Source of the DNA: Xanthomonas sp. Leaf148
Lineage (GTDB): Bacteria; Pseudomonadota; Gammaproteobacteria; Xanthomonadales; Xanthomonadaceae
Direction: 5' to 3'
Length of the DNA: 64,000 nt
NCBI RefSeq assembly: GCF_001423585.1
Contig: NZ_LMOP01000001.1
Coordinates: 372,001-436,000 of the forward strand
In this document: positions 44,057-53,795 of the stretch, one piece after another
Layout: each line of letters starts with the position of its first letter
Position numbering within the stretch: the first letter of the stretch is position 1
Position numbers and translations under genes: made by a program
Notes under the pieces: generated by a model
What the model was told of the DNA's origin: nothing
What the model saw: the letters and a program-made list of their open reading frames with translations, nothing else
Databases searched by the model: none

Positions 44057-45637
44057 TCAGTGTCCCCCAGCCGCTGCAGCGCCACCGGCGCCCGCACCGA
44101 ACGGCGGCTTCGCCAACCACAGGAAGAAGATGATCGCCAGGAACGTCCAGCCGAGCAGATAGAAGATGTCGTTGAAGCCCATCTGCGAGGCCTGGTGGTT
44201 GATCATGTTGTTGAGCGAGGCCGCGCCGCGTTGCAGGTCGCCCTGCCCCATCGCGGTGACCTGTTCCTGCATGCCGGACGTGTAGACCGAGATGTGTTCG
44301 GTGATATGCGCGTGGTGCACTTGCGTGCGTCGCGCCCACAGATACGTGGTCAGCGATGCAGCAAAGCTGCCGCCCAACGTCCGCAGGAACGTCGCCAGGC
44401 CGGAGCCGGCCGCGATCTCGCGCCCGTCCAGATCCGATAGCAGAATCTGCAGCACCGGCATGAAGAACAACGCAACGCCGACACCCATCACCAATTGCAC
44501 GGTGGCCACGTGGCTGAAGTCCACCTGCAGGTTGAAGTTGGAGCGCAGGAAGCTGGTGAACGACAAAAAGATAAAGGCGACGGTGGCCAGCATGCGCAGA
44601 TCGAACCGCAATGCGTACTTGCCCACGAACGGCGTCATCAACACCGGCAGGATGCCGATTGGCGCGGTGGCCAGGCCGGCCCAGATCGCGGTATAGCCCA
44701 TGTCGCGTTGCAGCCACTGCGGGATCAACAGGCTCACGCTGAAGAACGCCGCATACGCCACCACCATCGCCAAGGTGCCGGCGCGGAAGTTGCGATGTCG
44801 AAACAGTTTGAGATCGACGATGGGGTCCTTGTCGGTGAGTTCCCAGATCACGAACACCACCAGCGCCACGGCGGCGACACAGGCCAGCACCACGATCTTG
44901 TCGGACGAGAACCAGTCTTCGTCATTGCCCAGGTCCAGCACCAGCTGCAGCGCGCCCACGCCGACCACCAGCAGGATCAGGCCGATGTAATCCATGCGCG
45001 GTTTTTCGAGCTGTTCGGGGCGATGCCGCAACTGTGACCCCACAATACTGCTGGCGATGATGCCCAGCGGCACGTTGATCAGAAAGATCCATTCCCAGCT
45101 GTAGTTGTCGGTAATCCAGCCGCCCAGGATCGGGCCGGCAATCGGCGCGACCACGGTGATCATTGCGAGCAACGCCAGCGCCTGCCCACGTTTTTCGCGC
45201 GGGTAGATCGACACCAGCAAACTTTGGGTGATGGGATACATCGGCCCGGCGACAAACCCCTGCAGCGCGCGTGCGACCACCAGCATGCCCATGCTCTGCG
45301 CCAAGCCGCACAACAGCGATGCCACGGTGAACGCCAGCGTCGACCACACGAACAACTTGGTTTCGCCAAAGCGCCGGCTCAACCAGCCGGTCAGCGGCAA
45401 CGCGATCGCCGTGCTCACCGCGAACGAGGTGATGACCCAGGTGGCCTGCTGCGAACTTGCGCCGAGATTGCCGGCGATGGTCGGCAGCGAGACGTTGGCG
45501 ATGGTGGTGTCCAGCACCTGCATGAACGAGGCCATGGCCAGGCCCATGGTGCACAACGCCACGCTGGCCGGACGAAAGCCGGCCGCGGGCGCCGGCGCCG
45601 CCGGGCCGCCGGACGCGGTGGGAGCTTGCGAAGACAT
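44057..45637 (-). CDS. emrB: EmrB/QacA-type MFS drug efflux transporter
   Basis: This 526-residue, 14-helix proton antiporter of the DHA2 family has motif D1 (LDTTIANVSLPTIAGNLG) in the first helix and the antiporter motif C (PIAGPILGGWITDNYSWEW) in helix 5. It should form a tripartite pump with the EmrA-like adaptor and the NodT-type channel encoded just upstream. It starts 6 bp after emrA. The Gly/Ala-rich C-terminal tail is unremarkable. Confidence 0.93.
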   Translation of the reverse strand: MSSQAPTASGGPAAPAPAAGFRPASVALCTMGLAMASFMQVLDTTIANVSLPTIAGNLGASSQQATWVITSFAVSTAIALPLTGWLSRRFGETKLFVWSTLAFTVASLLCGLAQSMGMLVVARALQGFVAGPMYPITQSLLVSIYPREKRGQALALLAMITVVAPIAGPILGGWITDNYSWEWIFLINVPLGIIASSIVGSQLRHRPEQLEKPRMDYIGLILLVVGVGALQLVLDLGNDEDWFSSDKIVVLACVAAVALVVFVIWELTDKDPIVDLKLFRHRNFRAGTLAMVVAYAAFFSVSLLIPQWLQRDMGYTAIWAGLATAPIGILPVLMTPFVGKYALRFDLRMLATVAFIFLSFTSFLRSNFNLQVDFSHVATVQLVMGVGVALFFMPVLQILLSDLDGREIAAGSGLATFLRTLGGSFAASLTTYLWARRTQVHHAHITEHISVYTSGMQEQVTAMGQGDLQRGAASLNNMINHQASQMGFNDIFYLLGWTFLAIIFFLWLAKPPFGAGAGGAAAAGGH

Positions 45638-45643
45638 GGTGGC

Positions 45644-46837
45644 TTAGCCCGCCTTGCTGGCAGCCTGCGACGGCAGGTTGTCCTGGATGATGCGATGGAT
45701 GTCGGCGTCGGCAGCCTGCAACTGCTGCGCATACACATCGGTGGAGAACACCGAGCCGGTCGCCAGCTTGGTCGGCAGCACGCTGCCCTGCTGGTCATGC
45801 AGATTGACGTCGACCTTCATCGACAAGCCAATGCGCAGCGGGTTGTCGGCCAGTTGCTTGCTGTCCACCGCAATGCGCACCGGCACGCGCTGCACGATCT
45901 TGATCCAGTTGCCGCTGGCGTTTTGCGCCGGCAACAGCGAGAACGCGCTGCCGGTGCCCAGGCCCAGACTCTCGATGCGACCGGTGTAGTCGACGCCACC
46001 GCCGTACAGATCCGAATGCAGTTCCACTTCCTGGCCCAGGCGCATGTGCTTGAGCTGGGTTTCCTTGAAGTTGGCTTCCACCCACACCTGCTCCAGCGGC
46101 ACCACCGCCATCAGCACGCTACCCGGCTGCACGCGTTGGCCAACCTGCGCCGAACGGCGTGCGACATAGCCGGACACCGGTGCCACCACACCGGTACGTG
46201 CGTGGTTGAGATAGGCCTGACGCACCTGCGCTGCAGCCGTCTGTACATCCGGCTGATTGGACAACGCGCTGTCGTCGATCAGCGCACGGTTGCGCTCGAA
46301 GCTCTCGCGCGAGCCGCTCACTGCCGCTTCGGCGGCAGCCAGTTCTTCGCGGACATGCGCCAGTTCTTCATTGGAAATGGCGCCACTGGCAGCCAGATTC
46401 TTGCGTCGCGCAAAGTCGGCACGGGCACTGCGCAAGGTGACTTCGCGTGCCGACAATTCGGCCTGCGCGCCTTCCACGCTGCGGTACAGACCACGCACCT
46501 GGCGCACGGTCTTGGCCAGGTTGGCTTCGGCCTGCTGCAACGCCACTGCGGTATCGGCCGGATCCAGTTGCACCAGCAGCTGGCCGCGTTCGACGCGCAT
46601 GCCGTCTTCGGCACCAATGCTGACCACCGTGCCGCCCACCATCGGGGTGATCTGCACCTGGTTACCCTGCACGTAGGCGTCGTCGGTGTCCTCATACCAG
46701 CGGCCGACCAGGACGTACCAGGTCACGATGCCGATGATCGCCAGGATCACCACAATGGCCACGATGCGCAGCGCCGCACGGCGCTTGCTCGGTGCGGCGG
46801 GCGCGGGTTGGGAAGAAGTTGGAGTCGTCTGGCTCAT
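45644..46837 (-). CDS. emrA: EmrA/HlyD-type efflux adaptor
   Basis: This 397-residue inner-membrane-anchored adaptor has one N-terminal transmembrane helix (IVAIVVILAIIGIVTWYVLV), the split lipoyl domain (DDAYVQGNQVQITPMVGGTV and VVAPVSGYVARRSAQVGQRV) and a long coiled coil at about residues 95-200. It bridges EmrB and the outer-membrane channel. I chose the ATG at 46837, 10 bp after the channel gene, because an upstream in-frame ATG would overlap that gene and lacks support. Confidence 0.93.
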   Translation of the reverse strand: MSQTTPTSSQPAPAAPSKRRAALRIVAIVVILAIIGIVTWYVLVGRWYEDTDDAYVQGNQVQITPMVGGTVVSIGAEDGMRVERGQLLVQLDPADTAVALQQAEANLAKTVRQVRGLYRSVEGAQAELSAREVTLRSARADFARRKNLAASGAISNEELAHVREELAAAEAAVSGSRESFERNRALIDDSALSNQPDVQTAAAQVRQAYLNHARTGVVAPVSGYVARRSAQVGQRVQPGSVLMAVVPLEQVWVEANFKETQLKHMRLGQEVELHSDLYGGGVDYTGRIESLGLGTGSAFSLLPAQNASGNWIKIVQRVPVRIAVDSKQLADNPLRIGLSMKVDVNLHDQQGSVLPTKLATGSVFSTDVYAQQLQAADADIHRIIQDNLPSQAASKAG

Positions 46838-46847
46838 CGTCGATGTC

Positions 46848-48362
46848 TCAGGAATTCGGTTGTGCGGAAGTGGGCGCGGTGTGTGCGGTGTCGCGTGCGG
46901 GCTCCGGCGTGAATCCGCCGCCCAGCGCACGCTGCAACCTCACCGAGGCCAAAAGTTGTTGCGACTGCAGCCCGGCCATGCGCTGGCGTGCGACGAGCAA
47001 TTGCTCCTGCACGCTGAGCACGTCCAGATAGCCGCCGATACCGGCGCGGTAGCGCTGCTGCGCCAGATCGAATGCCGCAGCAGCGGTCTGCACGGCGTCG
47101 TCCTGCGCACGTGCGCGTTGCTCCAGCGAACGCACTGCGTTGGCCTGGTCGGCCACTTCGCGCAGCGCCGCGATCACTTTCTGGTTGTAGTCGGCCACCG
47201 CCAGGTCGTACTGCGCGTCGCTGCCGGCCAGATTGGCGCGCAGCTTGCCGCCGTCGAAAATCGGCAGGCTCAATGCCGGCGCAACCACGCCGAACACCGA
47301 CGCGCTTTCCAGTAACTGGCCGACATCGCGGTTCACTACGCCGCCCAGGGCGATGATGTTGAAGCTGGGATAGAAGCGCGTCTTGGCCGTGGCGATGTCC
47401 TTGTCGGCCGCCTCCACGCGCCAGCGCGCAGCCACCACGTCCGGGCGACGGCCGAGCAGATCGGCCGGCAGGTTGCTCGGCAGCTGCGCGGCAATGGTCG
47501 CGCCCAGCACCGGGCGTGCGATGTCCAGCCCGCGGTCCGGGCCCTGGCCAAGCAACGCCGCCAGCGCGTTACGCGCCTCGTCGATCTGTTGCTGCGACGA
47601 CTGCACCTGCTGCTGCGCGGCCGGCACCCGGGCCTGCGCCTGACGCAGTTGCAGATCGCTGTCGATGCCGGCACTGCGGCGCTGCTGGGTGAGTTCCACG
47701 GTCTTGCGCGAGCGCGCCAGTTCTTCGTCGGCCACATCGTGCAGACGCCAGGCGTAGTCGAGCTGCGCATAGGCTTCGGCGATCGCCGCCGACAGGTTCA
47801 GGCGCGCTGCCTGCGCATCCACCTCGGCCGCGTGCGCGGTGTCCACCGCCGCTTCCCAGGCGGCGCGCTTGCCGCCCCACAGGTCCACGCCGTAGCGGAA
47901 ATCCACCACCAACTGACCGTTACCACCAAAGCGTCCGCCGCGTTCCTCACCGGCCACCGATTCCGGCAACTGCACGCCTGCGTAGCCGCCGGAGACCGAC
48001 AGGCTGGGGCCGCGATCGGCCTGCGCGGTGCCGATACGGGCCTGTGCCTGGCGCAGGCGCACGTCGGCGGCGTCAAGGCTGGGGCTGTGCTGCAGGCCCT
48101 CGCCGATCAGCGCATTCAATTGCGCATCGCCCAGCGCGCGCCACCAATCGCTAGCCGGCCATGCGGCTGGGCTCAGCCCGGCTTGCGCCAGGGTGCGCTC
48201 GGCATGCAGCTGGCTGGCGTCGAGCAAGGTGCCTTGCGGCGCCAGCCCACGGCTGCTGGCGCAGGCGGCCAGCGCCAGCGTCAACGCGGTGAGAACAAGC
48301 GGCCGCGCCAGGCGCATCGAGCGCGGGCGCAGCGTCTGGATGAAGGAACTAGCAGCGTTCAT
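46848..48362 (-). CDS. NodT-family outer-membrane efflux lipoprotein
   Basis: This 504-residue TolC-like channel lipoprotein has the lipobox LAAC and two outer membrane efflux domains, each with a long coiled-coil hairpin (for example ADVRLRQAQARIGTAQADRG and the LRQAQARVPAAQQQVQSSQQ region). The typical motif of the family, AQLPSNLPADLLGRRPDVVA, is present. Its ATG overlaps the marR stop (ATGA), so channel production is coupled to the regulator. Confidence 0.93.
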   Translation of the reverse strand: MNAASSFIQTLRPRSMRLARPLVLTALTLALAACASSRGLAPQGTLLDASQLHAERTLAQAGLSPAAWPASDWWRALGDAQLNALIGEGLQHSPSLDAADVRLRQAQARIGTAQADRGPSLSVSGGYAGVQLPESVAGEERGGRFGGNGQLVVDFRYGVDLWGGKRAAWEAAVDTAHAAEVDAQAARLNLSAAIAEAYAQLDYAWRLHDVADEELARSRKTVELTQQRRSAGIDSDLQLRQAQARVPAAQQQVQSSQQQIDEARNALAALLGQGPDRGLDIARPVLGATIAAQLPSNLPADLLGRRPDVVAARWRVEAADKDIATAKTRFYPSFNIIALGGVVNRDVGQLLESASVFGVVAPALSLPIFDGGKLRANLAGSDAQYDLAVADYNQKVIAALREVADQANAVRSLEQRARAQDDAVQTAAAAFDLAQQRYRAGIGGYLDVLSVQEQLLVARQRMAGLQSQQLLASVRLQRALGGGFTPEPARDTAHTAPTSAQPNS

Positions 48363-48808
48363 GAGTTGAGTGCATCGCGGACACGGATAAGAAGGGAGGT
48401 GAGTTGCTCGCGCTCAGGGGCATCCAGGTCGCGCAGGCCATGCTCGATCGCACGTTCGCCGCGCAAGCGCAGCCGTTCCCACAGCGCCACGCCCTGCTCG
48501 GTCATGACGATCTGCAGCGCGCGCCGGTCCTGGGCATGCGGCTCGCGCCGCACTGCGCCCAAGGCCTCGAGCTTGTCGAGCAGGCGGGTCACCGCGCTCG
48601 GCGTCTGGTCCAGCGCCTGCGCCAGTTCGTTGGCCGTGCAGGGCGAACGCACTGCCAGGATCTTCAGACCGACGTAGTGACTGAAACCGAAGTCGGGCAG
48701 CTCGCCCTTCATCTCGGCCTCGAGCTGACGCATCAGCGCGTCGCGCACCTGGCGCAACAGCAACCCGAACGACGGCGGAGCGGTGGGGGTTAAATTCATG
48801 CAGCACAT
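48359..48808 (-). CDS. MarR/EmrR-type regulator of the efflux operon
   Basis: This 149-residue winged-helix repressor has the recognition helix region ALDQTPSAVTRLLDKLEALG and the wing HAQDRRALQIVMTEQG. ATG codons at 48808 and 48799 are both possible. The first has a GGAA four bases upstream. It is the first gene of a four-gene operon (marR, nodT, emrA, emrB) and overlaps the channel gene by four bases. A palindrome just upstream is the probable autoregulatory operator. By family precedent, phenolic or hydrophobic compounds would relieve repression. Confidence 0.9.
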   Translation of the reverse strand: MCCMNLTPTAPPSFGLLLRQVRDALMRQLEAEMKGELPDFGFSHYVGLKILAVRSPCTANELAQALDQTPSAVTRLLDKLEALGAVRREPHAQDRRALQIVMTEQGVALWERLRLRGERAIEHGLRDLDAPEREQLTSLLIRVRDALNS

Positions 48809-48823
48809 TTTGTTCCGAAAAAT

Positions 48824-48843
48824 ATATTTGTCAACGCAAATAT
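48824..48843. promoter_or_regulatory. Probable MarR operator upstream of the efflux operon
   Basis: ATATTTG and CAAATAT form a perfect 7-bp inverted repeat around TCAACG, 16 bp before the marR start. A leftward TTGACA overlaps its centre. The position between marR and the divergent AraC gene allows control of both. Confidence 0.65.
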
Positions 48844-48921
48844 CTCAACCGGGATTAAACCGTCAGCAAGGATCGTCACCTTACGCGCCACTCCGTCTGG
48901 CCCGGTAATACAATCAGGCCA

Positions 48922-49773
48922 ATGACTATCGAAAACCCGCCAACGACCGTGGACGCCCTTCCCCCTGGCGTACGTGCCAGCTTCGAATGGGCCGACGGGC
49001 CGGTGCTGATCGCGTTCCTGGCCGACCTGCGCGCGGTGTGGGCGCCGGAGACCGCCTGGCATACGCATGTGCGCGGGCAGCTGATGTTTGTCGAGCAAGG
49101 GGTGCTGACCGTGCACACCGAGCAAGGCGCGCTGTCGCTGCCACCGGGCTGCGCCGGCTGGATGCCGCCCGGCCAGCAGCACACCGTAGAGCTGGCCGGT
49201 CCGATGCGCGGCTGGGGCGTGGTGGTGCGGCCGGATGCCTGCGCCGCCCTGCCCGCGCAAGGCGGCGTGATCCGGCTGACCGGGTTGGCGCGCGAAGCGA
49301 TCATGCGCGCCGCCAGCTGGCCGCTGGATCAGCCGCTGGATACCGCCCAGCAACGGCTGGCTGCGGTGCTACTGGACGAGCTATGCCAGGTCCAGATCGA
49401 CCACCTGCACCTGCCGATGCCGGCCGACCGCCGCCTGCTGCGGATTGCCCGGCAATTGCTCGCCACCCCCGCCGACCCGCGCCCGCTCGATGCCTGGGCC
49501 GATTGGGGCGGGCTGTCGCCGCGCAGCCTGAGCCGACATTTTCGCGACGAGACCGGGTTGAGTTTTGCGCAGTGGCGCCAGCAGGCCCGGCTGGCCGAAG
49601 GTCTGCGCCGGCTCAGCCAGGGCAGCGCCGTGGCGCAGGTGGCCGACCAGCTCGGCTACAGCAGCCCCAGTGCCTTCGTCAGTGTGTTTCACCGCCATTT
49701 CGGCGCCCCGCCCACCCGTTATCTGGCCGCCGGCCACGCGCGCGGCTTGGCATCCCCCGCCGCATCCGGATAA
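48922..49773 (+). CDS. AraC-family regulator with N-terminal cupin domain
   Basis: This 283-residue regulator has a cupin sensor at about residues 20-120 (WHTHVRGQLMFVEQG and WMPPGQQHTVEL) and a C-terminal double helix-turn-helix at about 185-270 (LSPRSLSRHFRDETGLSF and VADQLGYSSPSAFVSVFHRH). This layout is shared with NimR-type regulators that control adjacent efflux genes. It diverges from the marR-emr operon, sharing a 113-bp intergenic region, so it could act there. Confidence 0.9.
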   Translation: MTIENPPTTVDALPPGVRASFEWADGPVLIAFLADLRAVWAPETAWHTHVRGQLMFVEQGVLTVHTEQGALSLPPGCAGWMPPGQQHTVELAGPMRGWGVVVRPDACAALPAQGGVIRLTGLAREAIMRAASWPLDQPLDTAQQRLAAVLLDELCQVQIDHLHLPMPADRRLLRIARQLLATPADPRPLDAWADWGGLSPRSLSRHFRDETGLSFAQWRQQARLAEGLRRLSQGSAVAQVADQLGYSSPSAFVSVFHRHFGAPPTRYLAAGHARGLASPAASG

Positions 49774-49833
49774 TCGGCGCTCTTCGAGTCCGCGCTCTGG
49801 TGCGGGTTCTTCTTTCGCAGGACCTGGCTTTAC

Positions 49834-52077
49834 ATGACCGATCTGACCCGCCCCACCTTCCACGGCTTCGAACAGCTGCCGCTGCGCGAGTACGCCGAAC
49901 GCGCCTATCTCGATTATTCGATGTACGTGGTGCTCGACCGCGCCCTGCCGTTCCTGGGCGATGGCCTGAAGCCGGTGCAGCGCCGCATCATCTTCGCGAT
50001 GAGCGAGCTCGGCCTGAACGCGGCCGCCAAGCCGAAGAAGTCCGCGCGCACCGTGGGCGATGTCATCGGTAAGTACCATCCGCACGGCGACAGCGCGTGC
50101 TACGAAGCGCTGGTGCTGATGGCGCAGCCGTTCTCGTACCGCTACCCGCTGATCGAAGGCCAGGGCAACTTCGGCTCCACCGACGATCCCAAGTCGTTTG
50201 CGGCGATGCGTTACACCGAATCCAAGCTGACCCCGATCGCCGAAGTGCTGCTGGGCGAGATCAGCCAGGGCACCACCGACTGGGCGGCCAACTTCGACGG
50301 CACCCTGGAAGAGCCAACCTGGTTGCCGGCGCGCCTGCCGCACCTGCTGCTCAACGGCACCACCGGCATTGCCGTCGGCATGGCCACCGACGTACCACCG
50401 CACAACCTCAACGAGATCGTCAGCGCGCTGCTGCGCCTGCTCGACGACCCCGATGCCACGGTCGCCGACCTGTGCGAGCACGTGCTGGGCCCGGACTACC
50501 CGACCACCGCGGAAATCATTACCCCGGCCGCCGACCTGCGCGCCATCTACGAGACCGGCCATGGCAGCGTGCGCGCACGTTCCACCTATAAACGGGAACA
50601 CGCCAACATCGTCATCGATGCGCTGCCGTATCAGGTGTCGCCGTCCAAGGTGATCGAACAGATCGCCCAGCAAATGCGCGCCAAGAAGCTGCCGTGGCTG
50701 GAAGACATTCGCGACGAATCCGACCACACCAGCCCGGTGCGTGTCGTCCTGGTGCCGCGCTCCAATCGCGTGGATGCCGAGCAGTTGATGGGCCACTTGT
50801 TCGTCACCACCGATCTGGAACGCAGCTACCGCGTCAATCTCAATGTGATCGGTCTGGATGGCCGCCCGAAGGTCAAGAACCTGCGCCAGCTGCTGACGGA
50901 GTGGCTGACCTTCCGCAGCGACACCGTCACCCGCCGCCTCAACCATCGCCTGCAGAAGGTCGAGCGTCGTCTGCACCTGTTGGAAGGCTTGTTGATCGCT
51001 TTCCTCAATCTGGACGAAGTGATCCGCATCGTCCGCAGCGAAGACGAACCCAAGCCGGTGTTGATCGCCCGTTTCGCGCTCAGCGAGGAACAGGCCGAAT
51101 ACATCCTAGAAACCAAGCTGCGTCAGTTGGCGCGCCTGGAAGAAATGAAGATCCGCGGCGAGCAGGAAGCGCTGGCCAAGGAACGCGCGCAGTTGATGGC
51201 CATCCTGGAAAGCAAGACCAAGCTGAAGAAGCTGATCAAGGACGAGCTCACCGCCGACGCCAAGAAGTTCGGCGACGCGCGTCGCTCGCCGCTGGTGCAG
51301 CGCGGCGCCGCGCAGGCGATCGACGAAACCGAGATGGTCGCCAGCGAACCGATGACGGTAGTGCTGTCGGAAAAGGGCTGGGTGCGCGCAGCCAAGGGCC
51401 ACGAGGTCGATCCGGCCGGCATGTCGTATCGCGATGGCGACAGCCTGCTGACCGCGGTGCGTAGCCGCAGCACGCATCAGGTGGCGTTTCTGGATTCGGA
51501 CGGCCGCGCTTATTCCACTGCCGTGCACACCCTGCCCTCTGCACGTGGTAACGGCGAACCGCTGACCGGGCGTTTTTCGCCGGCCTCCGGCGCATCGTTC
51601 CAGGTCATGGCCAGTGCCGACAATGCCACCCGCTTCGTGCTGGCGTCCTCGCACGGCTATGGCTTCGTGACCCGTTTCGAAAACCTCACCGGCCGCAACA
51701 AGGCCGGCAAAGCGATGCTCAACCTGACCGCCGGCTCGCATGTGCTGAGCCCGGCGCAGGTGAGCAACCCGCAGACCGACCGCATCGTTGCCGTCACCAG
51801 CGCCGGCAACCTGCTGGCCGTGCCGGCCACCGACGTGCCTGAGCTGGACAAGGGCAAAGGCAACAAGATCATCGAGATCCCCAAGGCCAAACTCGGCACC
51901 GAGCGCGTGGTGGCGGTGGTCGCGGTGGCACCGGGCAACACCCTGCTGGTACGCAGCGGCGCGCGCACCATGAGCCTGTCGTTCAAGGATCTGGACACCT
52001 ATGTGGGCACACGTGCGAGTCGTGGCTCGTTGTTGCCGCGAGGGTGGCAGAAGGTGGATGGACTGGAAGTGCAGTAA
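49834..52077 (+). CDS. parC: DNA topoisomerase IV subunit A
   Basis: This 747-residue type II topoisomerase subunit decatenates daughter chromosomes with ParE. The catalytic tyrosine is Tyr127 in [10 protein letters not shown]. The quinolone-determining region reads [12 protein letters not shown] with Ser87 and Glu91 (E. coli Ser80 and Glu84), the susceptible state. The C-terminal beta-pinwheel domain is present. The last 12 or so codons are repeated twice more downstream as part of a roughly 100-bp tandem repeat. An AGGA lies upstream of the ATG. Confidence 0.96.
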   Translation: MTDLTRPTFHGFEQLPLREYAERAYLDYSMYVVLDRALPFLGDGLKPVQRRIIFAMSELGLNAAAKPKKSARTVGDVIGKYHPHGDSACYEALVLMAQPFSYRYPLIEGQGNFGSTDDPKSFAAMRYTESKLTPIAEVLLGEISQGTTDWAANFDGTLEEPTWLPARLPHLLLNGTTGIAVGMATDVPPHNLNEIVSALLRLLDDPDATVADLCEHVLGPDYPTTAEIITPAADLRAIYETGHGSVRARSTYKREHANIVIDALPYQVSPSKVIEQIAQQMRAKKLPWLEDIRDESDHTSPVRVVLVPRSNRVDAEQLMGHLFVTTDLERSYRVNLNVIGLDGRPKVKNLRQLLTEWLTFRSDTVTRRLNHRLQKVERRLHLLEGLLIAFLNLDEVIRIVRSEDEPKPVLIARFALSEEQAEYILETKLRQLARLEEMKIRGEQEALAKERAQLMAILESKTKLKKLIKDELTADAKKFGDARRSPLVQRGAAQAIDETEMVASEPMTVVLSEKGWVRAAKGHEVDPAGMSYRDGDSLLTAVRSRSTHQVAFLDSDGRAYSTAVHTLPSARGNGEPLTGRFSPASGASFQVMASADNATRFVLASSHGYGFVTRFENLTGRNKAGKAMLNLTAGSHVLSPAQVSNPQTDRIVAVTSAGNLLAVPATDVPELDKGKGNKIIEIPKAKLGTERVVAVVAVAPGNTLLVRSGARTMSLSFKDLDTYVGTRASRGSLLPRGWQKVDGLEVQ

Positions 52078-52290
52078 CGGCCTGTCATCCAATCGGCGCG
52101 CGGCGGCGCGGCTGGCATTACCGCCGCCGCTTTTCACTGAGATGCGGCAAAAGGTCGATGGACTGGAAGTGCAGTAACGGTCTGTCATCGCGGTGATGCG
52201 CGGCGGCGCGGTTGGCACTGACGCTGAGCCCTGATTCACTGAGGCGCAACAAAAGGTGGACAGGCTGGAAGCTCAGTAACGGTGGTTCGC
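52041..52290. repeat. Degenerating tandem repeat of the parC 3' end (three copies)
   Basis: Copy 1 (52041-52140) contains the true parC end. Copy 2 (52141-52242) and copy 3 (from 52243, partial) repeat the segment AAGGTGGATGGACTGGAAGT, then GCAGTAACGG, at offsets of 100 and 102 bp. Copy 2 is close to copy 1 through the stop codon, while copy 3 has more changes. Copies 1 and 2 also share the spacer GCGCGGCGGCGCGG. Confidence 0.88.
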
Positions 52291-52404
52291 TGAAGCGCCG
52301 CGCGACTGCACGTTGTTCGGGCGTTTTGGGTGGCTAATAAAATCACCACCAGATAGGCGCGGCCGGCGTTGTGGTTTCTATCAGCACACGGCCAAATTGC
52401 AGGT

Positions 52405-52507
52405 GCGATGTCCTCAGCGCTCGCGGGACCCTGTGGCGACATGGATGTCGCCACGGAGTCTCCATGGATGGATATACGACGTGTCCCGCGAGCGCTGAGG
52501 GCATCGC
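52405..52507. repeat. Nested inverted repeat, 25-bp outer arms
   Basis: The outer arms (52405-52429 and 52483-52507) match at 24 of 25 positions around TCAGCGCTCGCGGGAC. An inner perfect 8-bp hairpin (GTGGCGAC/GTCGCCAC, 52433-52454) sits asymmetrically inside. The whole can fold into a long cruciform. I see no coding sequence in it. The rest of the 781-bp gap between parC and tpm has no gene that I can support. Confidence 0.8.
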
Positions 52508-52671
52508 GCCCTCGATCAGCTCGGCTTGGAACAACGAGACGACGCTGAAGCTCAAGCTCTGCCTCGCACGGTGCAGATGCGTCGGTTGTAGCGTGGTTGA
52601 TCTGCGGATTTACTGCAGGGCCCTTGCCCGCCCACCATCGCAGGACACGCTGCAAGTACGTCCATGTAGCT

Positions 52672-52697
52672 CTTATGCGGCATCCATGCCGCATAAG
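52672..52697. repeat. Perfect 12-bp palindrome upstream of tpm
   Basis: CTTATGCGGCAT and ATGCCGCATAAG flank two bases, 160 bp before tpm. It could be an extragenic palindrome or an operator. Confidence 0.5.
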
Positions 52698-52858
52698 GTC
52701 CCGCGACGGCGGGCGAGCAAGGACCAGTCAAGATGGTCGGTGTGCATGTCGCGCGGATGCCCGGCGCGGTGCGGTCTGATCGGCTCCTTTAGATCTGAGA
52801 TGTCACTGCTATTCCCACCACTACGTCACTCGTCAACGCAAACCAACAAGGCAACAGC

Positions 52859-53515
52859 ATGGACACAAACTTCTGGCTGCAGCGCTGGCAGGACGGGCAG
52901 ACCGGCTTTCATCAGGATGAGGTGATGCCGCTGCTGCAAAAGCACTGGCCCGCACTGCAGTTGCCACACGCTGCACGCGTATTGGTGCCGCTCTGCGGCA
53001 AGACGCTGGATCTGCATTGGCTGGCTGCGCAAGGCCATCGTGTCCTGGGTGTGGAGCTCTCGCCGCTGGCCGTGACGCAGTTCTTCGATGAGGCCAACCT
53101 GCACCCGCAGCGCCACACCAGCAGCGCTGGCGAACATTTCGTCGCCGGCCCCATCGAGATCATCTGCGGCGACGCCTTTGCGCTGGACGCAAGCGTGTTG
53201 GCCGATTGCACGGCGGTCTACGACCGTGCCGCGCTGGTGGCCTTGCCGGCGGATCTGCGCTGGCGGTACTTGGAAACCACCTACGCGCGCTTGCCTGCAG
53301 CGTGTCGCGGGCTGCTGATCACGCTGGATTATCCGCAAGCCGAAAAGGCCGGCCCACCCTTCGCGGTGGATGCGGCCGAGGTGCAGACGCTGTTTCAGGC
53401 GCAATGGCAGGTGCAGCAGTTGGAACAGCGCGACATCCTTGATCAGGAATCGCGTTTCCGTGCCGATGGCGTCACCGCACTCTCCACCGCGGTGTATCGC
53501 CTGCAACGCAGCTGA
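52859..53515 (+). CDS. tpm: Thiopurine S-methyltransferase
   Basis: This 218-residue SAM-dependent methyltransferase acts on thiopurines and, in bacteria, on selenium and tellurium oxyanions or other soft nucleophiles. The opening FWLQRWQDGQTGFHQDEV, the SAM motif RVLVPLCGKTLDLHWLAAQG and YDRAALVALPADLR are diagnostic of Tpm. The length is normal and the ATG at 52859 fits the family start. It converges with bfr. Confidence 0.95.
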   Translation: MDTNFWLQRWQDGQTGFHQDEVMPLLQKHWPALQLPHAARVLVPLCGKTLDLHWLAAQGHRVLGVELSPLAVTQFFDEANLHPQRHTSSAGEHFVAGPIEIICGDAFALDASVLADCTAVYDRAALVALPADLRWRYLETTYARLPAACRGLLITLDYPQAEKAGPPFAVDAAEVQTLFQAQWQVQQLEQRDILDQESRFRADGVTALSTAVYRLQRS

Positions 53516-53694
53516 CACCCAGCCTCACCGCCGGTGTCGGCTACATCGCGGCGGACCGCAGGCAATGTCGAAACAAGGTCTGCAGCGCTACTCTCGACGC
53601 ATGGACGGCCTTGACGAAAAACGCCGGCACCAAGACGGCGATCTAGCTCAGCTCGACCAGCGGTAGAGCGATGAGATCAGCACATCCGATCGGG

Positions 53695-53725
53695 GCGCGA
53701 TAGACGCGTGGGCCGTCTATCGCGC
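53695..53725. terminator. 12-bp hairpin between tpm and bacterioferritin genes
   Basis: GCGCGATAGACG and CGTCTATCGCGC pair perfectly around a 7-nt loop in the 280-bp space between convergent genes. A T tract is absent, so termination is uncertain. Confidence 0.5.
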
Positions 53726-53795
53726 TGGCCCATACGCCGAGGCCGCCACCGCCGCGCGGCCTTGCACCGCACAGCGGTCGGCAGCGATCCCGCAA

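Noticed and set aside
52236-52694. Minus-strand frame of 152 codons in the parC-tpm gap
   Set aside because: It runs through the tandem repeat and the nested inverted repeat, has no start signal and no conserved motif.
53638-53669. tRNA-like 5' half (TAGCTCAG and GGTAGAGC) between tpm and bfr
   Set aside because: It resembles a tRNA D arm, but no anticodon stem, T arm or acceptor partner follows. It could be a relic or chance; not called.
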